This document shows, one piece after another, positions 13,774 through 22,930 of a stretch of DNA of 23,902 nucleotides. The notes beneath the pieces are model-generated. The model had not been told where the DNA came from. It saw only the letters and a program-made list of their open reading frames with translations, and did no database searches. The DNA is from Suttonella ornithocola (GTDB lineage: Bacteria; Pseudomonadota; Gammaproteobacteria; Cardiobacteriales; Cardiobacteriaceae), in the NCBI RefSeq assembly GCF_001889065.1, contig NZ_LWHB01000050.1, positions 1-23,902 on the forward strand, read 5' to 3'. Position numbers and translations under genes: made by a program. Position 1 is the first letter of the stretch; every line of letters begins with the position of its first letter.

Positions 13774-16169
13774 AAGGTATCTTTTGGCGGTTGGGTTCGG
13801 GTAATGCGAAGCGCGTTAAATACAACAATTAATGAGCTAATGCTCATCCCTAAAGCAGCAATCCAAGGGGTGAGATAACCTGTGATAGCTAATGGTAAAA
13901 CGACGAGATTGTAAACGGTTGCCCAAATAAGGTTTTCTCGAATAATTTTTTGTGCGCGATGCGCTAAGTTAAAGAGGTAGGGTAGGGCTTCTGGACCATG
14001 ACGTAATAAAACGATATCCGCTTGTGTTTGTGAAAGCGGATTGGCTTTTCCAACAGCAATGGATAAGTCAGCAGCTGCCATGACTGGCGCATCGTTAATG
14101 CCATCTCCAATCATTAAGGTATGCCGATTTAAGGTATTGAGATAATCTAGTTTGGCTTGTGGCGTACACTCAGCAAGGTAATGAGGAATATTGAGTTGTT
14201 GTGCAATACGGATGACGTTTTTTGTTTTATCGCCACTTGCGATATGTTGTTGATAGTGATTCAGCTTTTCAAGAATCGGTTTTAAGTCTTGACGTAAGGG
14301 GTCATCAAATTGAAATTGCGCTTGTAGCCCATCTTCATTGGCAAGATAAACTGTCGTGCCATCCGTTGGATTTTCCGGTAGTAATAAGTCGGGGTAAAGT
14401 CGATGAATGCAGGCCGCGTTACCAATTGCCCAATGCTTATTTTGATATTCAGCGGTTACGCCTTGTCCAATGGTTTGCTGCACGTTGTGTAGCGGTAATT
14501 CTTTAGCATTGCTTTGCTTGGTGATTGCCCATGCAATTGGATGGCTGCTATGTTGTTCTAAGCTTTTTGCGAGTTGCCAGATAAATTCAGGTTCTAAGTG
14601 GTAAATTTTTTGTTCGATTAAACGATAGTTTCCTTCTGTTAGCGTTCCTGTTTTATCAAATAAAAGGGTATCAATGCGCGCTAGTCTATCTAGGCTATCG
14701 CTTTGTTTAATGAGTATTCCGCAGCGATGCGCATGGTTGATAGCAGCGGTTAAGACGGTTGGTGTTGCCAGTGAAAGCGCGCAAGGACAGGTGGCAACAA
14801 GAATGGCTAAGGCGATTTCAAATGCACGAGAAGGGTCAATAAAGTGCCAAATGAGATAGCCACTTGCAGCTAAGAGTAGCACGTCAATAATGGTGTATTG
14901 CGCCAGTTTTTCTCCACGACTGAAATGTTGGCTTTTATGCTGTTCTGCGCGCGCCATTAGACGTCGAATGCCTGCTAGAGTTGTGCTTTGTCCAGTAGCA
15001 TTGACTTCAACTTCAATCGGACTTTCAAGATTATGGCTACCAGCAAAGACGCTATCACCAACCGTTTTGCTAATAGGTGTGCTTTCTCCACTGAGCATAG
15101 ATTCGTTTACGCGCGTTTGACCCGTTTGGATAATGCCGTCAATAGCAATGGTTTGTGTCGGCAGAATGCGAATTCGATGGCCAACAGCAATGGCTGTTAA
15201 TGGTGTCAGTTTGTAACTACCATCTGCTTCAATTTTTTCAACGGCTTCGGGAAGCAGTTTGGCAAATTGGACTTCGTTTAGCTGTGCGCGTCGTCGCGTT
15301 AGGAATTCTAAAAAGCGGCTGATAGATAGAAAGAAGATGAACATGGTAACGCTATCAAAATAGATTTCTCCTCGTCCTAAAATGGTATGCCAGACGCTAG
15401 CAAAATAAGCGCCCGCAATCGCCAGAGCGATGGGTAAGTCCATATTGGCTTTTTTTGCTTTTAGTCCTAACCAAGCATTTTTTAGAAATGGATAGCCCGA
15501 ATAAAAGAAAACTGGGGTCGTTGTCAGTAAGCTAATCCAGCGTAATAGCTCAGAATATTCTGTATCAATACCGTAATAGGCGCCAGTATAAAGTCCGGTC
15601 GCAAACATCATTACCTGCATCATGCCCAGTCCCGCGACGACTAAGCGCAGAAGATATTGATTACGAATTTTATTTTGTCGGCGTTCGTTTTGTGCAGGTG
15701 TAAAAAGGTTGGGGGTGTAGCCAAGTGCAGCGATGGTTTCTAATATTGCTGATAGCTTAATATGATTAGGATAATGAATTTCTGCACGCGCAGTAGTGGT
15801 ATTCACGTAAACGCTCTCTAAGCCTAAACGTGTTTTTAAGATGCTACCAATTAGCCATGCACAAGCTCCGCAATGAATGCCATCAATAAAAAGATGAATT
15901 TCATTATCTTTATCGGTTTGATAAACGTATTGAGCAGCAATTTCTGGTAAATCGTAAGCTTTCCAGCGCTCCGCATCATAATGCACACTGGGACGTGGTG
16001 CGGTTGCATTACGAATATCGTAATAACGGTCTAATTGGCTGCCAGAAATAATTTGCGCAACCCCTGCGCAAGCATAGCAGCAGAATTTATGTTCTTGATC
16101 GTTTACTGTTTCATAAACTTCTGTGCCATCAGGAATCGCTGATTGGCAATGATAACAAGTGCCAGACAT
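13770..16169 (-). CDS. ccoI: Copper-exporting P1B-type ATPase for cbb3 oxidase assembly (CcoI/FixI)
   Basis: Membrane ATPase that moves copper to the periplasm for insertion into the CcoN active site. Its 799 residues run in order as follows. A Cys-rich N-terminal metal-binding region has Cys5, Cys8 and FCCYAC at 29-34. An HMA domain has CGAC at about 100-103. The helices follow, then the phosphatase loop MLSGES, the CPC metal-translocation motif at about 461-463 (VATCPCALSLATP), the phosphorylated Asp at about 505 in DKTGTLTEG, the HP motif (SSHPIAWA), and the hinge MIGDGINDAP. It starts 9 bases after ccoH and overlaps ccoS. The Cys-rich N-terminus and neighbours distinguish it from CopA. 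Confidence 0.95.
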   Translation of the reverse strand: MSGTCYHCQSAIPDGTEVYETVNDQEHKFCCYACAGVAQIISGSQLDRYYDIRNATAPRPSVHYDAERWKAYDLPEIAAQYVYQTDKDNEIHLFIDGIHCGACAWLIGSILKTRLGLESVYVNTTTARAEIHYPNHIKLSAILETIAALGYTPNLFTPAQNERRQNKIRNQYLLRLVVAGLGMMQVMMFATGLYTGAYYGIDTEYSELLRWISLLTTTPVFFYSGYPFLKNAWLGLKAKKANMDLPIALAIAGAYFASVWHTILGRGEIYFDSVTMFIFFLSISRFLEFLTRRRAQLNEVQFAKLLPEAVEKIEADGSYKLTPLTAIAVGHRIRILPTQTIAIDGIIQTGQTRVNESMLSGESTPISKTVGDSVFAGSHNLESPIEVEVNATGQSTTLAGIRRLMARAEQHKSQHFSRGEKLAQYTIIDVLLLAASGYLIWHFIDPSRAFEIALAILVATCPCALSLATPTVLTAAINHAHRCGILIKQSDSLDRLARIDTLLFDKTGTLTEGNYRLIEQKIYHLEPEFIWQLAKSLEQHSSHPIAWAITKQSNAKELPLHNVQQTIGQGVTAEYQNKHWAIGNAACIHRLYPDLLLPENPTDGTTVYLANEDGLQAQFQFDDPLRQDLKPILEKLNHYQQHIASGDKTKNVIRIAQQLNIPHYLAECTPQAKLDYLNTLNRHTLMIGDGINDAPVMAAADLSIAVGKANPLSQTQADIVLLRHGPEALPYLFNLAHRAQKIIRENLIWATVYNLVVLPLAITGYLTPWIAALGMSISSLIVVFNALRITRTQPPKDTL

Positions 16170-16178
16170 CGTTGAGAA

Positions 16179-16661
16179 TTAAGCTTTTAAATAGATAGGA
16201 TTATCTGTTCCATTAATTGTGCCATGCGCTTCACCTTTAATTTCCCAATGCTTATCTTGGTCATACAGTCGCAAATACCAGCGCTGAATTTTAAGCTGCC
16301 GCTTAGTTTCAGTATCTAGAGCATAAGTGTTTGGTGCAATGGCTTTTAGTTCAATATATTGATCACGCTCGGCTAGCGTTGGATGTTCTAGTTTTAATTT
16401 AAGTGGTTTTTCTGAGGTTTCGGTACTTTTCAGAGTGAGTACACCATTGTTAATCGTTGCCGTAATTTGCTTAGATTGTGCACTAATTTTCATTTTTTGT
16501 GGGGATAACCCATCTTTGTAATAGCCTTCTAGAACTGGGGACTCATTATGTTTTAGCGCAATGTATAGCAGTGTAAAACTACCCACTACGGATAGTAGGG
16601 GCAGGATAATGACAAGTAAGAAAATGTGATTTTTATATAAAGGAATTTGTTTTTCTTGCAT
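16179..16661 (-). CDS. ccoH: cbb3 oxidase assembly protein CcoH (FixH family)
   Basis: A 160-residue FixH-like protein with one N-terminal membrane helix (about residues 12-35, IFLLVIILPLLSVVGSFTLL) and a periplasmic beta domain. It carries the conserved ESPVLEGYYKDGLS motif just after the membrane. The start overlaps the ccoG stop (TAATG), implying coupled translation. It is needed for stable assembly of the oxidase complex in other species. Confidence 0.9.
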   Translation of the reverse strand: MQEKQIPLYKNHIFLLVIILPLLSVVGSFTLLYIALKHNESPVLEGYYKDGLSPQKMKISAQSKQITATINNGVLTLKSTETSEKPLKLKLEHPTLAERDQYIELKAIAPNTYALDTETKRQLKIQRWYLRLYDQDKHWEIKGEAHGTINGTDNPIYLKA

Positions 16662-18040
16662 TAGGGTAGTAGTCCTGTAAATACAACTTTCTGAGAAGTT
16701 CCTTCATTAGGCGCATCCTCAGGTGTTACTGTAAGCTTAAATTTGGTCATGATTTTTCCATTTAAGTTAGCAGATGGAACATCAATGCTGATAACGTTAT
16801 CATAGACTTCACTCGGTGCTACCGTAAACGGCTGATTATCTTCAATTTTAGCGTCATCTAATCCTTCAATACCTAAAACAAATGTTCTGCTATGCTCACT
16901 TTTATTGAGAACCTTAATGGTATAAGCATTTTGTATCAGTCCGCCAGTAAGTTCTCTTGAGAGCATATTTCTATCAGCAATAACATCCATTTCCACGGTG
17001 CTTTTCATGACAATAGAAACAATAAATAAAGTAAATGCAACAGCAAGTACTAAGCCATATCCTAATGTTTTTGGGCGTAAAAATTTTGTTTTTTTACCTT
17101 CTAAGGCATTAGATGAAGTATAGCGAATTAAGCCACGAGGAGCGTTTATCTGATCCATCATATTATCGCAAGCATCAATACAGGCTGCGCAAGCAATACA
17201 TTCGAGTTGTAAGCCATCTCGAATATCAATACCGGTTGGGCAGACTTGAACACACATAGTGCAATCTACACAAAAGCCTAATTTTTCAGGATGCTCACGA
17301 TCAGCTCTTTTTAAGCGGCGACGTGGTTCACCGCGTTTTTCATCATAAGCAATAATCATGGTGTCTTGGTCAAACATTGCCCCTTGGAAACGCGCGTAAG
17401 GACAAATGTATTTACAAAATTGCTCACGAACTAAGCCCGCCTGTAGCCAACAAAATCCGCCGTAAAAAGCAATCCAAAAATATGCCGCTAATGGCGCGTT
17501 AAAGGTAAATACATTAACAATTAGGGCTCTAATTGGCGTAAAGTATCCTACAAAACCAATGCCGGTAATAAGTGCAACCAAAAACCAAGCGAAATATTTA
17601 CCTAATCGCTTTACTTGTTTTTCGCGTTTTTTCCAACTCATTCGTGCTAGCTTGAGCTGTTCTGAGCGGTTTCCTTCTATCTTTTGTTCTATCCACATGA
17701 AAACTTCAGTGTAAACGGTCTGTGGGCATGCGTATCCGCACCATACCCGACCTAAAATAGCCGTGAAGAAGAAAAGAACTAAAGCCAGTCCTAATAAGAT
17801 AAAAGTTAATAAAATAAAATCTTGAGGCCAGATATTAAGACCAAAAACAAAAAATCTTCTTTGAGAAAGGTCAAATAAAATGGCTTGGCGACCATTCCAT
17901 TGAAAAAAAGGAAGTGTGTGAAATATGGCTAATAAAACAATGACCGCCCAAAATCTTAATGTTTGAAAACGCCCTTTTACCGGTCGAGGACGAATTTTGA
18001 CGTGTTTTTCATATAAACTTTCTTCTACCACTGAACTCAT
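16661..18040 (-). CDS. ccoG: cbb3 oxidase accessory ferredoxin-like protein CcoG (RdxA/FixG)
   Basis: Membrane iron-sulfur protein; in characterised systems CcoG acts as a cupric reductase supplying copper for cbb3 maturation. The product has 459 residues with helices near 30-50, 70-105 and 155-215. GRVWCGYACPQTVYTE is a polyferredoxin-family motif. Two ferredoxin clusters lie at about 256-300 (CVDCTMCVQVCPTG and CIACAACIDACD). A late helix near 340-360 precedes an Ig-like C-terminal domain. The frame is open to 18112, but the ATG at 18040 has TGAGG before it and begins MSSVVEESLYEKHVKIRPRPV, as in homologues. It heads ccoGHIS. Confidence 0.95.
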   Translation of the reverse strand: MSSVVEESLYEKHVKIRPRPVKGRFQTLRFWAVIVLLAIFHTLPFFQWNGRQAILFDLSQRRFFVFGLNIWPQDFILLTFILLGLALVLFFFTAILGRVWCGYACPQTVYTEVFMWIEQKIEGNRSEQLKLARMSWKKREKQVKRLGKYFAWFLVALITGIGFVGYFTPIRALIVNVFTFNAPLAAYFWIAFYGGFCWLQAGLVREQFCKYICPYARFQGAMFDQDTMIIAYDEKRGEPRRRLKRADREHPEKLGFCVDCTMCVQVCPTGIDIRDGLQLECIACAACIDACDNMMDQINAPRGLIRYTSSNALEGKKTKFLRPKTLGYGLVLAVAFTLFIVSIVMKSTVEMDVIADRNMLSRELTGGLIQNAYTIKVLNKSEHSRTFVLGIEGLDDAKIEDNQPFTVAPSEVYDNVISIDVPSANLNGKIMTKFKLTVTPEDAPNEGTSQKVVFTGLLP

Positions 18041-18070
18041 GATTGCCTCATACAATTGTGTTATCAGATA

Positions 18071-18112
18071 TTTTATAGATATATTCGAGTAGAAAATAGT
18101 GATAATTTTCAA
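18071..18112 (-). promoter_or_regulatory. FNR/ANR-like box and -10 upstream of ccoG
   Basis: On the minus strand TTGAAAATTATCAC (18112-18099) matches the FNR/ANR consensus TTGATNNNNATCAA at 8 of 10 informative positions. A -10-like TATAAA lies at 18077-18072. The box centre would be about 41 bases before the predicted transcription start, the class II activator position. This suggests low-oxygen induction of ccoGHIS. Confidence 0.6.
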
Positions 18113-18206
18113 ACCAGAACCAAAAATAACTGCTAGATAAAGGCTCGTACTGATATAAGCCTAAGATTATTTTTAAGTTAGCAGATAAAAACATAATGAA
18201 TAATAT

Positions 18207-18236
18207 AAAAAAGCCCGACAGATGTCGGGCTTTCTG
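18207..18236 (-). terminator. Rho-independent terminator after ccoP
   Basis: GCCCGAC (18213-18219) and GTCGGGC (18224-18230) with a 4-base loop. On the minus strand the stem is followed by TTTTTTATATT. It lies 18 bases past the ccoP stop and separates ccoNOQP from ccoGHIS. Confidence 0.92.
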
Positions 18237-18248
18237 TCTAGCAACATC

Positions 18249-19193
18249 TTACTCTTTGTGGCTTAATGAGTAAATATAAGCTGCAACAACCTTAATGCGT
18301 CCTGGCCCTAGACGATCAGACCAAGCAGGCATCATATTGTTTGCCGGATGAAGAATTTGATGCTCAATATCGGCAACAGATCCATCTTTGCTATATAACC
18401 AAATATCATCAGCAATATTTGGTGCGCCTAGCATTGGGTTACCTTGTCCTTCTGCACCGTGACAAGCAACACAGCTTTGATCATAGTATTCTTTCCCTTT
18501 AGCCAGTAAACTTTGATCAACGTCATCATGCCCACCCATACTGCGAATATAATTCGCGACTGCTTTGACTTTTTGTAAATCTTCAGCACTTGGATTTGCT
18601 GGGTCAGTAATTAAAGCTCCACCTGCAGGCATACCTTGACCAGGAATCGTATTACGCCCTTCTGTAATGGTTTTGATGAGTGTTTCTCCATCTCCGCCCC
18701 ATAGCCAGTCGTTATCCGTTAAGTTTGGGTAACCGATAGCGGCACCTTTTGCATTTTGTCCGTGGCATACAGCACAGTTTTGCAAAAAGATACGACGCCC
18801 ACTTGCAACGGCTTCAGGCATTTTTGCAAGCTCTTCTACCGGTTGCATTTTATAAACACTGAAGTACTCGTCAGAAATAGCATCATCCTTAGCTTTTTGT
18901 TGCTCGTATTGACCAATTTGTGTCCAATCTAGTAGCCCTTTATATTTATAGCCAAAGACACCTGGGTACAATACAAGATAGATAGCCGCAAAAATAATTA
19001 CAAGGTAAAAAAGCTTTAACCACCAACCTGGAAGTGGGTTATTCACTTCTTGGATTTCATCCCAAGCATGGTTAATCACTTCACCTTCTTTGGCATCCCC
19101 ACCGGCTTTAACGTGGGTTGTCCAATAGATGAATAAGGCATAGCCAACGATATGCAATATCGTCACAATACCGATAAATAGCGCGATTGTCAT
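18249..19193 (-). CDS. ccoP: cbb3 cytochrome c oxidase subunit III, di-heme cytochrome CcoP
   Basis: Membrane-anchored di-heme c cytochrome that passes electrons to CcoO/CcoN. It has 314 residues. There are two N-terminal helices (about 3-24 and 60-78), the second preceded by the family motif DEIQEVNNPLPGWW. Two heme sites follow: CAVCH at 140-144 and CVACH at 241-245, with candidate axial Met residues in GQGMPAGG and NNMMPAW. The start overlaps the ccoQ stop by four bases. It is the last gene of ccoNOQP before a strong terminator. Confidence 0.97.
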   Translation of the reverse strand: MTIALFIGIVTILHIVGYALFIYWTTHVKAGGDAKEGEVINHAWDEIQEVNNPLPGWWLKLFYLVIIFAAIYLVLYPGVFGYKYKGLLDWTQIGQYEQQKAKDDAISDEYFSVYKMQPVEELAKMPEAVASGRRIFLQNCAVCHGQNAKGAAIGYPNLTDNDWLWGGDGETLIKTITEGRNTIPGQGMPAGGALITDPANPSAEDLQKVKAVANYIRSMGGHDDVDQSLLAKGKEYYDQSCVACHGAEGQGNPMLGAPNIADDIWLYSKDGSVADIEHQILHPANNMMPAWSDRLGPGRIKVVAAYIYSLSHKE

Positions 19194-19375
19194 GATTCTG
19201 TCCTCTTATCTGATGTTTCAGGGTGGCGAGGCGTAATAATAGGATCGCCATCTTCTTTTAGCGCCAATTTTTCCGCCCCCTGATAAGGTTTGTTACGACC
19301 TGGCCAGAAAACCAGTAATGTGATGAGAATAAATGATAAAAACATCACAATCGTAACAATGCTCCATGTGTTCAT
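19190..19375 (-). CDS. ccoQ: cbb3 oxidase small subunit CcoQ
   Basis: A small one-helix subunit (61 residues from ATG 19375) that stabilises the cbb3 complex. It has a membrane helix MNTWSIVTIVMFLSFILITL followed by the typical VFWPGRNKPYQ. The open frame reaches ATG 19393, adding MRKIAN and overlapping ccoO. The later start, directly after the ccoO stop, places the helix at the N-terminus as in homologues and is preferred, although its ribosome site is weak. The stop overlaps the ccoP start. Confidence 0.88.
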   Translation of the reverse strand: MNTWSIVTIVMFLSFILITLLVFWPGRNKPYQGAEKLALKEDGDPIITPRHPETSDKRTES

Positions 19376-19376
19376 A

Positions 19377-20054
19377 TTAGCGATTTTCCGCAAATGCGCG
19401 ACCTAAACCCTGTAGATAAGCTACTACAGCATCTAACTCTGTTTTGCCATCTAACTGGCTTTTTACCCAAGCTTGCACTTGCTCGTGTGTTAACTCAGTA
19501 TCACCAGTTGCGCCACCAGCTGCTTCAGGAAAGTTTTCAGCGATATAAGGCTCACCTAAACGCATTTTAGTAAGGATACTTTTTTCCGTTAGCTCAACGT
19601 CTGCCGGATTTTCAGCAAGCCATGGGAAAGATGGCATATTAGAAGTAGGAACGCGGCTACGAGGATCAGTTAAGTGAAGCTTATGCCACTCATCAGAATA
19701 TTTTCCACCAACACGTGCTAAATCAGGACCAGTACGTTTTGAACCCCACTGGAAAGGACGATCATATTGAGACTCTTCAGCAAGAGAAAAGTGTCCATAA
19801 CGTTCAGTTTCCCAACGGAAAGGTCGAATCATTTGCGAATGGCAGTTGTAGCATCCCTCGCGAATAAAAATATTAAAACCAGCAAGACGTAACGGCTCAT
19901 AAGGTTTAACAAATGTTTCACCAACAGGCGGACGAATTTTGTTATCACTAAGTAGAGGAACGATTTGCACCAATCCTCCCCAGATAACGACTAAAGTGGT
20001 TAAAATACCTAATAACCAAATGCTTTTTTCTACTCTTTCATGGGTCATTTTCAT
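19377..20054 (-). CDS. ccoO: cbb3 cytochrome c oxidase subunit II, mono-heme cytochrome CcoO
   Basis: Membrane-anchored mono-heme cytochrome c of the oxidase. It has 225 residues: an N-terminal helix (about 12-35), then IREGCYNCHSQMIRPFRWE with heme ligands Cys68, Cys71 and His72, then YGHFSLAEESQYDRPFQWGSKRTGPDLARVG, the family signature. SNMPSFPWL probably supplies the axial Met. The C-terminus ends VVAYLQGLGRAF. It lies 17 bases after ccoN and runs directly into ccoQ. In-frame Met3 is an alternative start. Confidence 0.97.
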   Translation of the reverse strand: MKMTHERVEKSIWLLGILTTLVVIWGGLVQIVPLLSDNKIRPPVGETFVKPYEPLRLAGFNIFIREGCYNCHSQMIRPFRWETERYGHFSLAEESQYDRPFQWGSKRTGPDLARVGGKYSDEWHKLHLTDPRSRVPTSNMPSFPWLAENPADVELTEKSILTKMRLGEPYIAENFPEAAGGATGDTELTHEQVQAWVKSQLDGKTELDAVVAYLQGLGRAFAENR

Positions 20055-20071
20055 GATTTGCTCCTTTATGC

Positions 20072-21499
20072 TTATACAGCTTGTAGCAGACTAGCAGCTT
20101 GGGGCTCAGCAGCAACTTTTTTATTACTAATAGTACGCCAGCAGTTATATGCCATTAAACACATTCCTGCGAGGAAGAATACCCCACCTAAGAAGCGAAC
20201 AAACCAGAAGATATATTTCTTATCAAGAATTTCCATGAAAGTATAAGTTAACGTACCATCAGGGAATGTTTCGCGCCATAGCAAACCTTCCATAATACCA
20301 GCAACCCACATAGAGGTAACGTATAGCAAAATACCAATAGTTGCTAACCAAAAGTGTACGAAGATAAGTTTGGTTGAATACATTTCAGTTTTGCCATAAA
20401 GACGTGGCAACATGTGATAAAGCGAACCCATGGTAATCATCGCTACCCAGCCCAAAGCACCAGAGTGAACGTGTCCGACCGTCCATTCAGTATAGTGAGA
20501 TAAAGCGTTAACCGATTTAATTGCCATCATTGGCCCTTCAAAAGTACTCATGCCATAGAAAGATAGCGCAACAAATAGGAAACGAATAATTGGATCAGTA
20601 ACTAATTTATTCCAAGCACCAGATAAGGTCATCATACCGTTAATCATACCGCCCCATGAAGGTACCCAAAGAATAACAGAGAATGCCATGCCTAAAGACT
20701 GCGTCCAGTTAGGTAAAGCGGTATAGTGAAGGTGGTGTGGACCTGCCCACATATAAATAGAGATTAATGCCCAAAAGTGTACAACTGATAAACGATAAGA
20801 ATAAATAGGACGTTCTGCTTGTTTAGGAACAAAGTAATACATCATTCCTAAGAAGCCTGCTGTCAAAAAGAATCCTACAGCATTGTGACCGTACCACCAT
20901 TGCGTCATCGCATCTACAGCACCTGAATAAACAGGATAAGAATGCAACCAGTCAATTGGAAGTGCTAAGTTGTTAAAAATATGCAAAATAGCAACAGCAA
21001 TAATAAATCCACCATAGAACCATAAGCCAACATAGATATGTTTTTCTTTACGTTTACCAATACTCACAAAAAAAACAATTCCATATGCAACCCATACAAT
21101 AGCAAGTAGAATATCTAATAGCCAAGGGAGTTCAGCATATTCTTTACCTTGTGAATAGCCTAATGCATAGCTTAGAACACCTAGCACTAATACTAATTGA
21201 TAACCCCAAAAAGTAAATGCTGCTAATTTGTCTGAAAATAATCTCACGCCACAAGTACGCTGAAGAACATAATAAGATGTTCCTAATAAAGCATTTCCAC
21301 CGAAGGCAAAAATAACACCGCTCGTATGGATAGGACGCAAACGTCCAAAATGAAGATATGGAATACCTTCAAAAAGATGTGGCCAATAAAGCTGAAAAGC
21401 AATAATCACTCCAACTAGCATACCTATCACGCCAAAAATGATAGATGCCCAGGTGAATTGCTTAACGACTTTATAATTGTAGGTGGTCTCCACAGTCAT
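20072..21499 (-). CDS. ccoN: cbb3 cytochrome c oxidase subunit I, catalytic subunit CcoN
   Basis: Heme-copper oxidase core that reduces oxygen to water at the heme b3-CuB centre with very high oxygen affinity. The 475-residue protein has about 12 helices. WWYGHNAVGFFLTAGFLG (about 200-215) carries a metal-ligand His and the C-type Tyr region. WAGPHHLHYTALPNW holds the CuB His pair. GHVHSGALGW (about 340-350) supplies the heme ligands. It begins MTVETTYNYKVVKQFTWASI and is the first gene of ccoNOQP, downstream of a good sigma-70 promoter. Confidence 0.97.
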   Translation of the reverse strand: MTVETTYNYKVVKQFTWASIIFGVIGMLVGVIIAFQLYWPHLFEGIPYLHFGRLRPIHTSGVIFAFGGNALLGTSYYVLQRTCGVRLFSDKLAAFTFWGYQLVLVLGVLSYALGYSQGKEYAELPWLLDILLAIVWVAYGIVFFVSIGKRKEKHIYVGLWFYGGFIIAVAILHIFNNLALPIDWLHSYPVYSGAVDAMTQWWYGHNAVGFFLTAGFLGMMYYFVPKQAERPIYSYRLSVVHFWALISIYMWAGPHHLHYTALPNWTQSLGMAFSVILWVPSWGGMINGMMTLSGAWNKLVTDPIIRFLFVALSFYGMSTFEGPMMAIKSVNALSHYTEWTVGHVHSGALGWVAMITMGSLYHMLPRLYGKTEMYSTKLIFVHFWLATIGILLYVTSMWVAGIMEGLLWRETFPDGTLTYTFMEILDKKYIFWFVRFLGGVFFLAGMCLMAYNCWRTISNKKVAAEPQAASLLQAV

Positions 21500-21556
21500 A
21501 ATTTGTGCCTCATTTAAGTCAGTTAAGAAAAGTATTAGCTAATAGCTAGCTGATAC

Positions 21557-21585
21557 ATCATATCATGAGGATAAGAAGCTAACAA
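21557..21585 (-). promoter_or_regulatory. Probable promoter of ccoNOQP
   Basis: TTGTTA (21585-21580) and TATGAT (21562-21557) are spaced by 17 bases on the minus strand, about 57 bases before the ccoN start. An FNR half-site TTGAT at 21607-21603 lies upstream, but its second half is poor (AAGTA) and its position is about -50. The rest of the 325-base gap to the divergent DUF2147 gene is AT-rich, with no other feature I can support. Confidence 0.5.
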
Positions 21586-21824
21586 TGTGTTCATACTTGC
21601 TAATCAAGATTTTCTTTTAAAAAATCAGTTATCTACTAGAACTTTTTTGTCCTAATTCAAAGTAGACATACTAAAATAAATTTGAAGCTTCTATTTTTAC
21701 AATAATTTATCCAAGATATTTTTGGTGATGGTATAAAAATAATGATTGATAAAACAAAGTAGAGTTATTAGCTGATATAAGGTAAGCTTAAGTTTCAATT
21801 GATTATAAGTAAGAAGAAGATAAC

Positions 21825-22250
21825 ATGAAAAAAGCTATTTTGGCAGGAATATTACTTACTAACTCACTTATCAGTTATGCTACTTCTCCGGAAGGTAATT
21901 GGATTAACCTTGATGACAAAACGGGGCAAAAAAAGGCAATAGTCAATATTATTCAAACTCAACGTGGTGAGTTGATTGGTAAAATTATTAAACTTCTACA
22001 AAAGCCCGGAGCAATATGCGATAAATGCACAGGAAATAACAAAAATAAACCGATCGAAGGCATGGTCATTCTCTGGGGATTAAAACCAGACGGAGAAAAC
22101 GAATGGACAGGAGGAGAAATATTAGATCCTTCTAGTGGTAAAACGTATAAATTAAAGATTAAATTGTCTTCGGATGGAAAAACTTTAGAAGTACATGGTT
22201 ATATTGGTGTTTCACTTCTAGGTCGTACGCAAGTTTGGCAAAAACAATAA
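21825..22250 (+). CDS. Secreted DUF2147 family protein
   Basis: A 141-residue exported protein with signal peptide MKKAILAGILLTNSLISYA (cleaved before TSPEGNW). The mature part follows the DUF2147 layout: GNWINLDDKTGQKKAIVNI, CDKCTGNNKNKPIEGMVI (a conserved CxxC), GEILDPSSGKTYKLK and the C-terminal VHGYIGVSLLGRTQVW. The function of this family is not established to my knowledge; a small beta-barrel, lipocalin-like fold is usual for such sequences. AAGAAGAAG serves as ribosome site. It is divergent from ccoN, and its 3' end abuts the IS1016-type element only seven bases after the stop, so any native terminator has been displaced. Confidence 0.88.
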   Translation: MKKAILAGILLTNSLISYATSPEGNWINLDDKTGQKKAIVNIIQTQRGELIGKIIKLLQKPGAICDKCTGNNKNKPIEGMVILWGLKPDGENEWTGGEILDPSSGKTYKLKIKLSSDGKTLEVHGYIGVSLLGRTQVWQKQ

Positions 22251-22257
22251 TAAATAT
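22251..22257 (+). repeat. Left target-site duplication of the IS element
   Basis: TAAATAT here is repeated exactly at 22966-22972 on the other side of the element. IS1595-family elements usually make 8-base duplications, so one flanking base may have changed. Confidence 0.7.
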
Positions 22258-22289
22258 GGCTCTAGATTAGCAAAGTTTGTAAAAATCAC

Positions 22290-22926
22290 TTAATCAAGTT
22301 CCAAAGAGTTCTGATTCCAACGCCACTCGCACTCTTTTAAGTAAAGCTCAAAATTGACTGTAACACCGTTAAACTTGCTCAGCCTCCGCTTGTAAAGCTC
22401 CAAAAAGACTCAATACCATTGATATGGCAATGCCCATGAGCAAACTCGTTATTGCCATGGTCTACTCTAAAATGTTTCGCATAGCCAACGTTGACCAAGC
22501 CATTGTAATCACGCCAACCATCCGAGTATATGACACTATCAAGCGCTACTGTACCAAGAATAACACCTTGCAAGGTCTTTTTCCTGCTGTCGGGAATGAT
22601 CTCAGTATAGACACGACCTTGTCTTTCAAAGATACCAAAGACGGGTTGTTTTAAAGTCCCGCGACCACGTTTGAGCTTGCCATGATAATCTCTTTGACGC
22701 TTTGCGCCAAAGTAGGATTCATTGATCTCAATTGAGCCATATAAAAGGTTTTTCTGGTTTAGTTGATACTGATAAATTTCTTGGCGAAAGATAGCGTACC
22801 AGCGGTTAATGGTATTACGGTTTACATTCAGCAGAAGAGCTGTTTTGGTTGTGTCAATAGCAATACAAAAGCATTGCACAATTTTTTTTTAAGCTTATAT
22901 GTACTTAGTTTGCTGTTATATTTCAT
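22290..22926 (-). pseudogene. IS1016-type transposase with two frameshifts
   Basis: DDE-type transposase with the family signature IEINESYFGAKRQRDYHGK (the first catalytic acidic region), KRGRGTLKQPVFGIF, VIYSDGWRDY and HCHINGIESFW. The longest intact piece is 22379-22879. The natural start appears to be ATG 22926 (MKYNSKLSTYKLKK), which leads into a run of nine A where the frame is off by one relative to the body. After ESFWSFT a missing A near 22393 gives SGG and a stop. The next frame continues KRRLSKFNGV then NFELYLKECEWRWN to a stop at 22290. Restoring both would give about 212 residues, the normal length. It is probably inactive. Confidence 0.88.
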
Positions 22927-22930
22927 TTTT

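Noticed and set aside
21594..21607. FNR box upstream of ccoN (TTGATTAGCAAGTA)
   Set aside because: Only one half matches, and the spacing to the predicted promoter is not canonical.
22424..22654. Plus-strand 76-codon frame within the IS
   Set aside because: It is antisense to the transposase and has no independent support.
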